Shown here piece after piece: positions 1 to 8,867 of a DNA stretch of 64,000 nucleotides. A model generated the notes under the pieces. That model was not told the origin of the DNA, did no database searches, and saw only the letters and a program-made list of their open reading frames with translations. Position numbers and translations under genes: made by a program. Origin of the DNA: Bin103 sp002238925 (GTDB lineage Bacteria > Spirochaetota > Spirochaetia > SZUA-6 > Bin103); the NCBI GenBank assembly GCA_965208065.1, contig OZ242313.1, positions 4,526,001 to 4,590,000 of the forward strand, in the 5' to 3' direction. Position 1 is the stretch's first letter. Every line of letters begins with the position of its first letter.

Positions 1-2
1 CC

Positions 3-746
3 GCCATCGAACTGCTGTGCGCGCCGCCGCACCTGGACCGGGCACGGGCGCGCCGGGATGCCGCCGGCGTGGCGGCGCGCATTCGCGATGCCGGCCTGGC
101 CGTATCGGTGTTGTCGTTGCACAACAGCTTCACCGAGCCGGCCCGGTTGGCCGAGCAACTCGGCAACGTGCGCGACTTCATCGCACTGGCGCCCGCGTTC
201 GGCACCCGGACGCTGCAGTTGGATCCGGGACGGCCGGCCGCACCCGACGCCGGGCCGGAGCAGTGGCAGTGCCTGGCGCGGGCGTTGCGGGAACTGGCGG
301 CCATGGCGGACGACGCCGGCGTCAGGCTGGCCTTCCACACCACCATGCGGCAGATCACCAGCACCGTCGCCGGCGCCGAGCGCCTGCTCGACCTGGCCGC
401 GGCGGAGTGCATCGGGGTAAGTGCGGACTTCTGCAACCTGCGCATCAACGGCGACGCCCCGGAGCGGGTGATCGACCGGCTCGGCGCCCGCATCTATCAC
501 ACTCACATAAAGAACGGCGAGGTGGCCGGCGACGGCTCCTGGCTGTTCTCGCGCCTGGACCGCGGGCTGTTGGACTACACCGAGCTGCTGCCGCGGTTGC
601 ACGCCGCCGGCTACCGCGGCTACCTGTCGATCGAGAGCATCGGGCGCGGCGCCCGCAAGTACCCGGCTCCGGAGGCGGTCCGCGAAGCCGGCGCCGACCT
701 GAAGCTGCTGCGCTCCTACCTGCGGCAGGCGGGAATCGACGGCTGA
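3..746 (+). CDS. Sugar phosphate isomerase/epimerase-like TIM-barrel protein (5' end outside window)
   Basis: The reading frame is open from the window edge to the stop at 746, so the start lies upstream and 247 residues of the C-terminal part are visible. The pattern fits the xylose isomerase-like TIM barrel family (AP endonuclease 2 type): a strand with S-V-L-S-L-H-N, a strand with L-A-F-H-T-T, an H-T-H-I-K-N segment, and a C-terminal Y-L-S-I-E-S strand carrying the last conserved acid. Such proteins isomerise or epimerise sugars or inositols in the cytoplasm; the substrate cannot be read from sequence. Its TGA overlaps the ATG of the aldo/keto reductase, so the two are probably co-translated and act on related polyol or sugar substrates. 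Confidence 0.8.
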   Translation, partial: AIELLCAPPHLDRARARRDAAGVAARIRDAGLAVSVLSLHNSFTEPARLAEQLGNVRDFIALAPAFGTRTLQLDPGRPAAPDAGPEQWQCLARALRELAAMADDAGVRLAFHTTMRQITSTVAGAERLLDLAAAECIGVSADFCNLRINGDAPERVIDRLGARIYHTHIKNGEVAGDGSWLFSRLDRGLLDYTELLPRLHAAGYRGYLSIESIGRGARKYPAPEAVREAGADLKLLRSYLRQAGIDG

Positions 747-1723
747 TGCGCATCCCCGGCATCGACCGTCCACTGTCCGCGCTGGCGCTGGGCAGCCACT
801 ACTACCGGCTTGACGACAGCAGCCGCTGGCGCGGCCTGTTGGACCACTACCTGGAGGCCGGCGGCACGCTGCTCGACACCGCGCGCAGCTACGGCGACAG
901 CGAGCAGGTAATCGGCCGCTGGCTGGCCGACCGCGCCGTGCGCGACCGGCTGACGCTGCTTACCAAGGGGGGCCACGGCACCCGGCACGGGGTGACGGGA
1001 GGCGACTTTGCTGCCGTGATCGAGGCCGAGCTCAGCACCAGCCTGGAGGTGCTCGGTACCGAGCAGGTGGAACTGTATCTGCTGCACCGCGACAGCCTTG
1101 CCTTCGACGTGGGCACGATTATCGAAGCGCTGAACACGGAACTGCGCCGCGGAAGGATACGCGCCATCGGTGCCTCCAACTGGGAATACGACCGCATCGA
1201 GCAGGCCAACGCCTACGCCCGCGAGCGCGGCCTGCAGGGATTCTCGGTGATCAGCAACCACCTGGCCCTGGCGCGGTCGGCGGCGCCGTTCTGGCCGGGT
1301 TTGGTGAGCGTCGGACCTGACGGATGGAACTGGCATCGGCGCACCGGCGTCCCGCTGCTGGTGTTCTCGTCGCAGGCGCGCGGCTTCTTCTCCGGCCGCT
1401 TCGAGCCGCACCAGCGCGGCGCCGCTCCGGGCGCCCTGGACGAGCTCGACGCGCGCGTGCTGGAGGTGTACGGCAGCGACGCCAACTTTGCCCGCCTGGA
1501 GCGCGCGCGCCGGCTCGGCCGCGACAAGGGCGGCTACTCGGCCACCCAGGTTGCGCTGGCCTGGCTCCTGCACCAGCCGCTGCCGCTGCTCCCGATCATC
1601 GGCCCCCGCGACCGCGACGAGTTGGCCGCCTCCTTCGACGCGCTCTCCCTGCGCCTCACTCCGGAGGAGACGCGCTGGCTGGACACCGGCCGATCGCTGA
1701 ACGGATCCGGAACTTCGGGCTAA
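746..1723 (+). CDS. Aldo/keto reductase
   Basis: A 325-residue protein of the aldo/keto reductase superfamily, NAD(P)H-dependent (alpha/beta)8 oxidoreductases of sugar and other carbonyl compounds. The expected catalytic tetrad is visible: D44 and Y49 in L-D-T-A-R-S-Y-G, K74 in L-L-T-K-G-G, and H114 in Y-L-L-H-R-D. The C-terminal cofactor-binding segment I-I-G-P-R-D-R-D-E-L is also present. The ATG shares a base with the TGA of the upstream isomerase-like gene (TGATG), which fixes the start and implies translational coupling. Length is normal for the family. Substrate unknown. Confidence 0.88.
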   Translation: MRIPGIDRPLSALALGSHYYRLDDSSRWRGLLDHYLEAGGTLLDTARSYGDSEQVIGRWLADRAVRDRLTLLTKGGHGTRHGVTGGDFAAVIEAELSTSLEVLGTEQVELYLLHRDSLAFDVGTIIEALNTELRRGRIRAIGASNWEYDRIEQANAYARERGLQGFSVISNHLALARSAAPFWPGLVSVGPDGWNWHRRTGVPLLVFSSQARGFFSGRFEPHQRGAAPGALDELDARVLEVYGSDANFARLERARRLGRDKGGYSATQVALAWLLHQPLPLLPIIGPRDRDELAASFDALSLRLTPEETRWLDTGRSLNGSGTSG

Positions 1724-1922
1724 CGCAGCAGATCGAGGATCGCATCGGGCAGCCACTGTTGCCGTGCGTCAGGAAACCGCCGCGGGGCGACGGGTTCCGT
1801 AAGCGCGGCGGTGGTCCGCGTCAACTGGTCCATCAGTCCACTTACCGGTTACTATCACGAGAGTTGCCGCCGGCGACCGGTCGGACTCGGGTCGCCCAAC
1901 GAGCAAATACGGGAGTGCCGCC

Positions 1923-3677
1923 ATGCAAACCGAGCAGTCCGCCAACCGCGCGGGCGTTCGCTACGAACCCAACGACAAGCCGCCCAAGGCGCTGACCTTC
2001 GGCCTCGGCCTGCAGTTCACGATTCTCTGCATCGCGGGCGTAGTGCTGACGCCGGCGATCGTGGTGCGTGCCGCCGGCGGCAGCGAGACCTACCTGTCGT
2101 GGGCGGTGTTCACGGCGGTCGCCGTGTGCGGCATCACCACCGTGATGCAGGCGGTACGGGTCGGCCGCATCGGCGCCGGCTACGTGCTGCTGATGGGTAC
2201 TTCCGGGGCATTCATCGCGGTGTGCGTGGCCGCCCTGGCAAAGGGCGGTCCGGCGATGCTGGCCACCCTGGTCCTGATCTCGTCGCTGTTCCAGTTCGCA
2301 CTGGCGGCACGGCTGTCCCTGCTGCGCAGGATACTCACGCCGACGGTGGCGGGCACGGTGATCATGCTGATCGCGGTCACGGTGATGCCGATCGTGTTCG
2401 ACATGCTGACCGACGTGCCGGAGGGTGCGCCGCCCCTTGCCGCGCCGGTCAGCGCTCTGGCGACCGTGCTGGTCATTACCGGGATTGCCCTGAAGGCCAC
2501 CGGTCCGCTACGCCTCTGGGCGCCGGTGACCGGGGTGGTGGTCGGCTCGGTGGTGGCCGGCTTGTTCGGACTCTACGACATGCAGACGGTCGCGCAGGCG
2601 GGGTGGATCGGCATCCCGAACACCGCGTGGCCCGGGCTCGACCTGAGCTTCGGGCCGGTGTTCTGGGGTCTGCTGCCGGCATTCGTGTTCGTGACCCTGG
2701 TCGGCGCCATCGAGACCATCGGCGACGGCGTAGCCATCCAGCGCGTGTCGTGGCGCCGCCCGCGGGCGGTGGACTTCCGCGCCGTGCAGGGCGCGGTGGC
2801 CGCCGACGGCGCCGGCAACCTGCTGTCCGGCCTCGCCGGCACCGTGCCCAACACCACCTACTCGACCAGCGTTGCGGTAACCGAGCTCACCGGCGTGGGG
2901 GCGCGCGGCGTCGGGGTCGCCATCGGCGTCATATTCCTGGCGCTGGCCTTCCTGCCCAAGGCGCTCGCCGTGGTGCTGGCCATCCCGCCCCCGGTGGCGT
3001 CCGCCTACATCGCGGTGCTGCTGGCGATGCTGTTCGTCACCGGCATGAAGATGGTCATCCAGGACGGTGTCGACTACCGCAAGGGCCTGGTGGTCGGAGT
3101 CTCCTTCTGGGCCGGCGTCGGCTTCCAGGGCGGCGTGATCTTCCCCGAGTACTTCGCGGAGTTCGCCGGTGGCCTGCTGCAGAACGGCATGACCGCGGGC
3201 GGCCTGGTGGCGATCCTGATGACCCTGTTCATGGAACTGACCGCGCCGCGCCGGCGCCGCCTGGAAGTCGAAGCCGATCTCGCCAACCTGCCGAAGATCA
3301 GCGGGTTTCTCGCCACCTTCGCGAAGCACAACGGCTGGGATCAGGCGATGGCGCGGCGCCTCGACGCGGCCGGCGAGGAGACACTGACCTCCCTGGTCGA
3401 ACAGGAAGGCACCAACGGCGATGCCGCCGAACGCCGGCGCCTGCTGCTCGTGGCACGCAAGGAAGACGGCGGCGCCGTGCTGGAGTTCATCGCCGCCACC
3501 GGACAGGAGAACCTCCAGGACCGCCTCACCCTGCTCGACGCACACTCCGCCGAGGTGCCGGAGGAGCGGGAGATATCACTGCGGCTCCTGCGCCACCTTG
3601 CCTCGTCGGTGCGCCACGAGCAGTACCACGACACCGAAATCGTCACCGTGCACGTCGATCCCCCGCCGAAGTCGTAA
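1923..3677 (+). CDS. NCS2 family nucleobase:cation symporter with long C-terminal cytoplasmic domain
   Basis: A 584-residue protein. Residues about 25-440 are a polytopic membrane domain of the nucleobase-ascorbate (uracil/xanthine permease, SLC23) type. Loops include A-I-E-T-I-G-D-G, matching the family's conserved substrate-site helix, and G-L-A-G-T-V-P-N-T-T-Y. The remaining ~145 residues are soluble and not part of the usual permease. They are laid out like a degenerate RsbW/HATPase-type fold: G-W-D..L-D-A-A-G-E-E-T-L near the start and I-S-L-R-L-L-R-H-L-A near the end. The fold assignment is my inference. Likely substrate is a purine or pyrimidine base imported with a cation. The RBS-like GGGAG lies just before the ATG. 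Upstream 1724-1922 shows no clear riboswitch. Confidence 0.88.
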   Translation: MQTEQSANRAGVRYEPNDKPPKALTFGLGLQFTILCIAGVVLTPAIVVRAAGGSETYLSWAVFTAVAVCGITTVMQAVRVGRIGAGYVLLMGTSGAFIAVCVAALAKGGPAMLATLVLISSLFQFALAARLSLLRRILTPTVAGTVIMLIAVTVMPIVFDMLTDVPEGAPPLAAPVSALATVLVITGIALKATGPLRLWAPVTGVVVGSVVAGLFGLYDMQTVAQAGWIGIPNTAWPGLDLSFGPVFWGLLPAFVFVTLVGAIETIGDGVAIQRVSWRRPRAVDFRAVQGAVAADGAGNLLSGLAGTVPNTTYSTSVAVTELTGVGARGVGVAIGVIFLALAFLPKALAVVLAIPPPVASAYIAVLLAMLFVTGMKMVIQDGVDYRKGLVVGVSFWAGVGFQGGVIFPEYFAEFAGGLLQNGMTAGGLVAILMTLFMELTAPRRRRLEVEADLANLPKISGFLATFAKHNGWDQAMARRLDAAGEETLTSLVEQEGTNGDAAERRRLLLVARKEDGGAVLEFIAATGQENLQDRLTLLDAHSAEVPEEREISLRLLRHLASSVRHEQYHDTEIVTVHVDPPPKS

Positions 3678-3859
3678 CGCGACGCACGGTTGCCCGCGGG
3701 ACGCCGCAAGCCTACCGCCTGACCGCGCGCGGGTTTCCTGCCTTCCGCCGATTGGAGGATCCATAGAGGTCGCGCGGTCAAGCAGCCCCGCTTCCGCTCG
3801 ACCGCTTCGACGCTCCATAGCGGCCGCCGCTCGACGAGCGGTCAGGCTCGGGCTCATTC

Positions 3860-3888
3860 TTGACAAATCGTCACTTCAATCCCAACAT
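3860..3888 (+). promoter_or_regulatory. Sigma70-like promoter for the DUF4143 ATPase
   Basis: A perfect TTGACA (3860-3865) is followed after 17 bases by CAACAT (3883-3888), a weak -10. The ATG at 3897 is only 8 bases further on, so the transcript would be nearly leaderless; no Shine-Dalgarno is seen before that ATG. Confidence 0.45.
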
Positions 3889-3896
3889 ATCTCACC

Positions 3897-5099
3897 ATGT
3901 GGATAACGCGGATCATGGAGGACCGGCTGCGGCGGTTGGCGGCCGCGTTCCCGGTGCTGATTCTTACCGGAGCGCGGCAGACCGGCAAGACCGCACTCCT
4001 CAAGCGGCTGTTCCCCGATCATCATTACGTCAGCCTGGATTTGCAATTGCTGGCGGAGCAGGCCGAAGAGGCCCCCGCGAGCTTTCTGCAGGATCATCCA
4101 GCTCCGCTGGTGATCGATGAAGTGCAGTATGCACCCGGACTGTTTCGGCACTTGAAGGTGGCCGTCGACGCCACGCGCTCCCGCAGGGGCCAGTTCATCC
4201 TCACCGGGTCGCAGAAGTTTCCCTTGATGCGCGGGGTGAGCGACAGTCTGGCCGGGCGCTGCGCCGTGCTGGAACTGCCCGGGTTGTGCGTGGACGAGAT
4301 GCGCCATGCGGGCTGGCGCCAGGAGCCGGCTGCCACCGGCGAGATGCTGGTCCGGGGCAGTTTTCCGGAACTGTGGGCGGACCGGACCATTCCGGCGCGC
4401 GAGTTCTACCAGAGCTACGTGAGCACCTACCTGGAACGTGACCTGCGGCAGATTGTGAACGTGGGTAGTCTGCGCGATTTCGAGCGCTTTCTGCGGGCCT
4501 GCGCGGTTCGCGCCGGACAACTCCTCAACAAGTCAGGCATTGCGCGCGACGTCGGCATTTCCCAGACTACCGTGGGTCAGTGGCTGTCGGCCCTTGAGGC
4601 GGGCAACCAGGTGACGCTCCTGGAGCCTTTTTTCGCCAATGTCGGCAAGCGGCTGGTGAAATCGCCAAAGCTCTACTTCAACGACACCGGACTGCTTTGT
4701 TTCCTGTTGGGCATTGGCGCCGATGATCTGGGCAGGTCGCCCCTCACCGGTCCGATCTGGGAGAACTTCGTGTGTGCCGAATTGCGCACCCGGCTCCAAC
4801 TCACGCGTCCCGATTGGTCGTTGTGGTTTTATCGCGACCAGCAGAACCGTGAGGCCGACTTCCTCATTCAGGGACCGTATGAGCGGATTCGGCTGCTCGA
4901 CGCCAAGTGGGCGGAGACGGCGCGCAGCGGTGCGTTCGCGGCGCTGGATGCCGTCGCGGCCGTGTTGCGCAACGCATCCGGCATCATCCACGTGGATGTC
5001 GGTCTGGTAGGGCGTATGGCGGCGACACGACGGCTGGGCGCCAGCCGCACCGCGGTGTCCGGTTTCCGGGTCGCCGATTTTCTGCCTGCAGACGACTAA
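3897..5099 (+). CDS. AAA_14/DUF4143 family ATPase
   Basis: A 400-residue protein of the two-domain family common in bacteria and archaea: an N-terminal P-loop ATPase followed by a DUF4143 region. Walker A is G-A-R-Q-T-G-K-T (residues 25-32) and Walker B is P-L-V-I-D-E-V-Q (about residue 70). The middle contains a winged-helix-like segment (L-L-N-K-S-G-I-A-R-D-V-G-I-S). The C-terminal R-E-A-D-F-L-I and L-L-D-A-K-W resemble a PD-(D/E)XK-like core. Members behave as mobile accessory genes; no precise function is established. Start 3897 matches the usual N-terminal layout (M-x-I-x-R). A second ATG at 3915 is possible. Confidence 0.85.
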   Translation: MWITRIMEDRLRRLAAAFPVLILTGARQTGKTALLKRLFPDHHYVSLDLQLLAEQAEEAPASFLQDHPAPLVIDEVQYAPGLFRHLKVAVDATRSRRGQFILTGSQKFPLMRGVSDSLAGRCAVLELPGLCVDEMRHAGWRQEPAATGEMLVRGSFPELWADRTIPAREFYQSYVSTYLERDLRQIVNVGSLRDFERFLRACAVRAGQLLNKSGIARDVGISQTTVGQWLSALEAGNQVTLLEPFFANVGKRLVKSPKLYFNDTGLLCFLLGIGADDLGRSPLTGPIWENFVCAELRTRLQLTRPDWSLWFYRDQQNREADFLIQGPYERIRLLDAKWAETARSGAFAALDAVAAVLRNASGIIHVDVGLVGRMAATRRLGASRTAVSGFRVADFLPADD

Positions 5100-5198
5100 C
5101 CGACCGCCGCGGTCCAGTTTGATCTCGCCGAAGCGAAACGGCCAAGCGACCGCGCCTACCGACCGGGATCGCCGCCGCGCTCCCCGCGCAGCAAGGTC

Positions 5199-5460
5199 TC
5201 CACGCGTCGTCGGTTTCCGCAAGGTTCGGCAGATCCTGCGTCTCCGGATCGTGGAAGCGGCGCCCGCGCTCGGACAGCCGCAACTCCAGCCCCAGCACGC
5301 CGCTCGCCAGCGCCGGCGTGCCGTCCGCCAGCTCCCGCCCCGGCAGACGGCGGTACTCCCCCGCGCTCAACTCCAGGCCCTGCAGCGTCGGCTCCAGGTA
5401 GTCGCCCGTCGGGTCGTACTTCCAGTACTCCCGCACGGGAGCGCGCGGCGGGCTGGCCAT
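5199..5460 (-). pseudogene. Uma2 family endonuclease, C-terminal remnant
   Basis: On the minus strand the frame from an ATG at 5460 reads V-R-E-Y-W-K-Y-D-P-T-G-D-Y-L followed by L-G-L-E-L-R-L and F-H-D-P-E-T-Q-D-L-P. This is the C-terminal third of the Uma2 (DUF820) PD-(D/E)XK nuclease family. The upstream two thirds, including the usual catalytic acids, are absent, and after about 5200 the frame loses similarity. A purine-rich stretch before the ATG may be fortuitous. The rest of 5100-5674 shows nothing I can assign. Confidence 0.6.
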
Positions 5461-5674
5461 GGGCTATCCTCCGTTCCTCCTCAGCATACCACTGGCCGGC
5501 GTCGACGGCTGGGGAGCACGCACGGTCGCTCGCGCCAATCGCGCCAGCTTCCACGGCTCTGGCACCCCGGCGTACGTTGCGCGAAGCCGCCAACTCGCCT
5601 CTCTGTCGAGCAATCCAACCGCTCGACTACCGTACGACTGGTCGGACCCCGGCGAATGCGCGCAGGCGGCGCAG

Positions 5675-7360
5675 TCAGGGACTTCCGCGCGCCGCGGTAG
5701 CCGGCGGCTCCCACAGTACGTCGAGCGCCGCCGTCAGATCCAGCGACTCTCCGTACCACTCTGGGGCGGCGGTGTGGGGGCCGATGCTGATGCCGGCCGC
5801 CGCCAGCCGTGCGTCGGTCGGGGCCAGCGGAGCCCCTTCCCAACTCGGCAGCGGCGGTACCGCCGGCAGCGGCGCGCCATCCGGGCGCAGGAACCGGAAC
5901 TGCCCGTCGGTGTCTCCTCTGGACACCCGAAAGCCCGCCTCGTGCACTGCGCGGTGATGGAATCGACAGAGACTGAGCAAGTTCTGCAGCCTCGTTGCGC
6001 CGCCGTCGGCCCAATGTTCGACGTGGTGAGCATCGCAGCGGCGCGACTCGCAGCCCGGAAATTGGCACTGGCCGCGGTCCCGGCTGTGCAGGGCGCGGCG
6101 CAGGGCGCTCGGCACGGTGCGCGTCCTGCGCCCGACGTCCAGAACCTCGCCATCGGCGCCGTGGGTCAGCACCACGACGCCCGCATCGCAGCCCACACGG
6201 CGGGCTGTCACCCTGCCGAGATGGAGCCCTCCCACCTGTTCGATAACGGCGAGACCGGCGTCGAGGTCCGTGTTCGGCGCCGCCCATTCGCTCGCTACTG
6301 CACTGGCCTGCAACACTTCCGCGGAAACGTGAGCCGTGGCGGCTGTCGCCGGCCCCAGGGTTGACGGATCCTTCGCGACACTTGGCATGGTGCTCGCGTC
6401 CAGACAAACTCCATGGTCCCGCGTTTCCGCGGCAACGTGCGGCGGCGCGTCCGCAGCAGCGGGGGACAGCGTCGTAGCCGCCGGGCCGGCCGTCCGCGTA
6501 TCCGCGCAACCGCGCCGCGTCTCGCCGGCGGCCGCGCGGGCGGCGAGAGTGTCCGCCTGCACGTGCACCGTCACCTGGAAGCGGTCGGCGGAGTTGCCCG
6601 GATCGAGCCCGCCGGCCAGCGCGCTCTCCGCCACCAGCCCGAGCGCATCGGCCCGCCGCTGCGCAATCGTGGACTCGCCGCCCGCCGCGCTCGCCGGCAC
6701 CTGCTCCAGTGCCGCCTCCACGGCGCGCATCAGCACCGCCCCCACCTCCGCCGGCAACCGGCCGCGCAGCACCACCATGCCGTCCTCGTCCACCTGCATG
6801 CTCAGTGCCCGCCCCGCCAACAGCACCTGCTCGGCATCGGGCAGCGCTTCGCGGTCAGCCCGCCGCCACCCCCGCACCAGCCGCTCCACGTGCGAGGCGG
6901 TGGCGCCCAGGGCCAACGCCAGCAGCGGCGCTTCAGTAGCCGGTGTCGCGACCCGGGTCAAGGCGCGCACCTTCGAGTAGGACAACTGGCCGCGCGCCAT
7001 CGCCGCGGCGATGTGGTTCAGGTCGGCCAGCGCGCCGGCCACGCGCAGCTTCTCGCGCGCGGCGCCCAGGTCGAGGCCGGTGCGCCAGTTCAGCCAGTGC
7101 GCGCACGAGCGCCACCCCTCCCAGCCGTAGCGGCGGTCGAACTCGCGCAGTTGGCACAGCAGCTCGTAGTTTGCCGCGTCGATGCGCGCCGACAGCTCGG
7201 CGATCTCGTTCCCGAGGCGTTTCAGCTCGGGCTCCGGCCCCGGATCCGGTTGCAATGCAGCACCGTCCCCAGGCTCGCGGTCTGCCGCCGTCTCGTGAGC
7301 GGCATCAGGCCGCTCGGGCGTCGTCGCGTGGCGTGCAAGGGTGATCGTGTCTCGCTCCAT
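5675..7360 (-). CDS. DUF222 domain-containing HNH endonuclease
   Basis: A 561-residue protein with the 13E12/DUF222 architecture. Residues about 50-290 are the helical DUF222 region, with Y-E-L-L-C-Q-L-R-E-F-D-R-R and G-Q-L-S-Y-S-K-V-R-A-L-T-R. Residues ~290-380 are a low-complexity Ala/Thr/Pro-rich linker. An HNH domain follows (about residues 428-470): C-Q-F-P-G-C, D-A-H-H-V-E-H-W, N-L-L-S-L-C-R-F-H-H. The Cys pairs and His residues for zinc and catalysis are intact, so DNA cleavage is plausible. The family is abundant in actinobacteria and often multi-copy, its function unsettled; here it is a single gene without obvious partners. Confidence 0.85.
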   Translation of the reverse strand: MERDTITLARHATTPERPDAAHETAADREPGDGAALQPDPGPEPELKRLGNEIAELSARIDAANYELLCQLREFDRRYGWEGWRSCAHWLNWRTGLDLGAAREKLRVAGALADLNHIAAAMARGQLSYSKVRALTRVATPATEAPLLALALGATASHVERLVRGWRRADREALPDAEQVLLAGRALSMQVDEDGMVVLRGRLPAEVGAVLMRAVEAALEQVPASAAGGESTIAQRRADALGLVAESALAGGLDPGNSADRFQVTVHVQADTLAARAAAGETRRGCADTRTAGPAATTLSPAAADAPPHVAAETRDHGVCLDASTMPSVAKDPSTLGPATAATAHVSAEVLQASAVASEWAAPNTDLDAGLAVIEQVGGLHLGRVTARRVGCDAGVVVLTHGADGEVLDVGRRTRTVPSALRRALHSRDRGQCQFPGCESRRCDAHHVEHWADGGATRLQNLLSLCRFHHRAVHEAGFRVSRGDTDGQFRFLRPDGAPLPAVPPLPSWEGAPLAPTDARLAAAGISIGPHTAAPEWYGESLDLTAALDVLWEPPATAARGSP

Positions 7361-7933
7361 GATGCATCGTACACCCGGATTTCACCCGCCCCGTAACGGC
7401 CCGTGGAGCCGTCGGAGGACGGATTCTGGCTTTCGGGATCAATGCGGGCGGACGCGCCAGGGAGAAGCCGGTCACACGCACCGTGCGCGAAATCCCGGCT
7501 GGAGTCGGCACGCGGCTCAATCGGCCGGCCCAAACCATGTCAACCCCAAATCCACGAAATCAGCGATTTTTCGCGCCAATCCCGCACGTCCAGCGATCGG
7601 TGCAACTCGCGCTTGCGTCCCCGTCTTCGCGGTGCGTCGTCCGCGAGGGAACCCCATTGCCTCACGAAAGAATCACTCTGCGCATTGGCGGTTGACCTCG
7701 CCGATGATCTCGCAGCCAAGCGCCATATCAGGTCGCTGACTCTGCGGATGGACGAATAGAAACCGATCTTCACCATCCGGGCGAGCAGCGCGTCAGCCTT
7801 CTCGGCGAAAACGATGCGATCGGCGCAAGGGGGCGGCTCACATGCGCGTCACGCGCCCGGCTCAGCATCGTGCCGCAGCTCGGTACTTCCGGTACGTCCG
7901 GCGGGAGTTTTCCCCTGCGTCGGCGATGATGGT
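7361..7933. other. Gene-poor stretch
   Basis: About 570 bases between the DUF222-HNH start and the PhyH gene. On the minus strand around 7540-7830 there are short frames with coding-like composition that switch frame and meet stops, consistent with decayed coding DNA, but I cannot name a family. No clear RNA gene, repeat or terminator is seen. Confidence 0.4.
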
Positions 7934-7954
7934 ATGGTCGAGCGCGGGGGTGTC

Positions 7955-8836
7955 ATGGGGGATTTGACCACGCCGAGCGGGGTTGCGGTGCGGCCGGAGC
8001 CGGGACCGCCGACGGAGCGGCTGGAGCAGTTGCGGCGGGACGGGTTCTGCGTGATTCCGCACGTGGCCGACGAGGCGGTGCTGGAGGTCACGCGGCGTTG
8101 CGCGGCGCGGGCGGTGGCAGCGCAGGACGCCGAGCGGCTGGCGATGACGCGTTCGCCCGGCACACTGATCGACTCGAATGGCTGGCCGGAACTGGCCGAC
8201 ATCATCGGCAACCCGAACGCGCTGCACGAGTTGGAGCGCATGGGGCTGATTGACGTCACGTTCTGGAAGGCGGTGATCATCAGCAAGTTTCCGGGCGGCC
8301 CGCGCCTGTACTGGCACCAGGACTGCATGATGTGGCAGGATCCGCGCGCCTACAGCGACATCGCGCCGATGATCTTCCTGATGTACTACCTGGACGACAC
8401 CAGCCCGTTCAACGGCTGCCTGCGGGTGCTGCCCGGCAGCCACCGGCGGCGCCACCCGCTGCACGACATCGGCGAGGCGCACACCAGGGACATCAACAGC
8501 ATCGGCGATCCGGACGACCCGCGCTTCCGCGACTACGACGGCGCCGTCGACGTGCCGGTGAACGCCGGCGACGTGGTAATTGGCGACGCGCGCCTGCTGC
8601 ACGCCGCCCATGCCAACCGCTCCGACCGGCAGCGCACGGTAATCACCATCTGGTTCTATCCCCTGTTCAGCGACCTGCTGGAGCCGACGCAGCGCTGGTT
8701 CCACGACGCAATGCACCGCCAGCACGCCGACTGGCCGCCGCAGGCCCTGGCCAAGATCGCGCCGGTCATTCCGCACTACCACGGCTCGGCGGAGCCGATG
8801 GAGGCGAACCGGCAGCCGGGCCCGCTGCTCACGTGA
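7955..8836 (+). CDS. Phytanoyl-CoA dioxygenase (PhyH) family protein
   Basis: A 293-residue non-haem Fe(II)/2-oxoglutarate oxygenase of the PhyH family. The iron-binding H-x-D is W-H-Q-D (H121, D123). The family block N-G-C-L-R-V-L-P-G-S-H follows, and the distal His and 2-oxoglutarate Arg lie in L-L-H-A-A-H-A-N-R-S-D-R-Q-R-T. It would hydroxylate an unknown lipid or small molecule. I chose ATG 7955, which follows a G-rich tract; an in-frame ATG at 7934 is the alternative. It precedes a Baeyer-Villiger-type monooxygenase by 31 bases on the same strand, so the two oxygenases may act in one pathway. Confidence 0.85.
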   Translation: MGDLTTPSGVAVRPEPGPPTERLEQLRRDGFCVIPHVADEAVLEVTRRCAARAVAAQDAERLAMTRSPGTLIDSNGWPELADIIGNPNALHELERMGLIDVTFWKAVIISKFPGGPRLYWHQDCMMWQDPRAYSDIAPMIFLMYYLDDTSPFNGCLRVLPGSHRRRHPLHDIGEAHTRDINSIGDPDDPRFRDYDGAVDVPVNAGDVVIGDARLLHAAHANRSDRQRTVITIWFYPLFSDLLEPTQRWFHDAMHRQHADWPPQALAKIAPVIPHYHGSAEPMEANRQPGPLLT

Positions 8837-8867
8837 GCGGTTCCGGTAACCGGTAACGCCGGCCACG

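Noticed and set aside
1724..1922. Riboswitch upstream of the nucleobase transporter
   Set aside because: The region has no purine or PRPP-like riboswitch core that I can recognise, only modest secondary-structure potential.
7540..7830. Possible small minus-strand gene
   Set aside because: The coding-like stretch changes frame and meets stops, and no family is recognisable; treated as decayed DNA.
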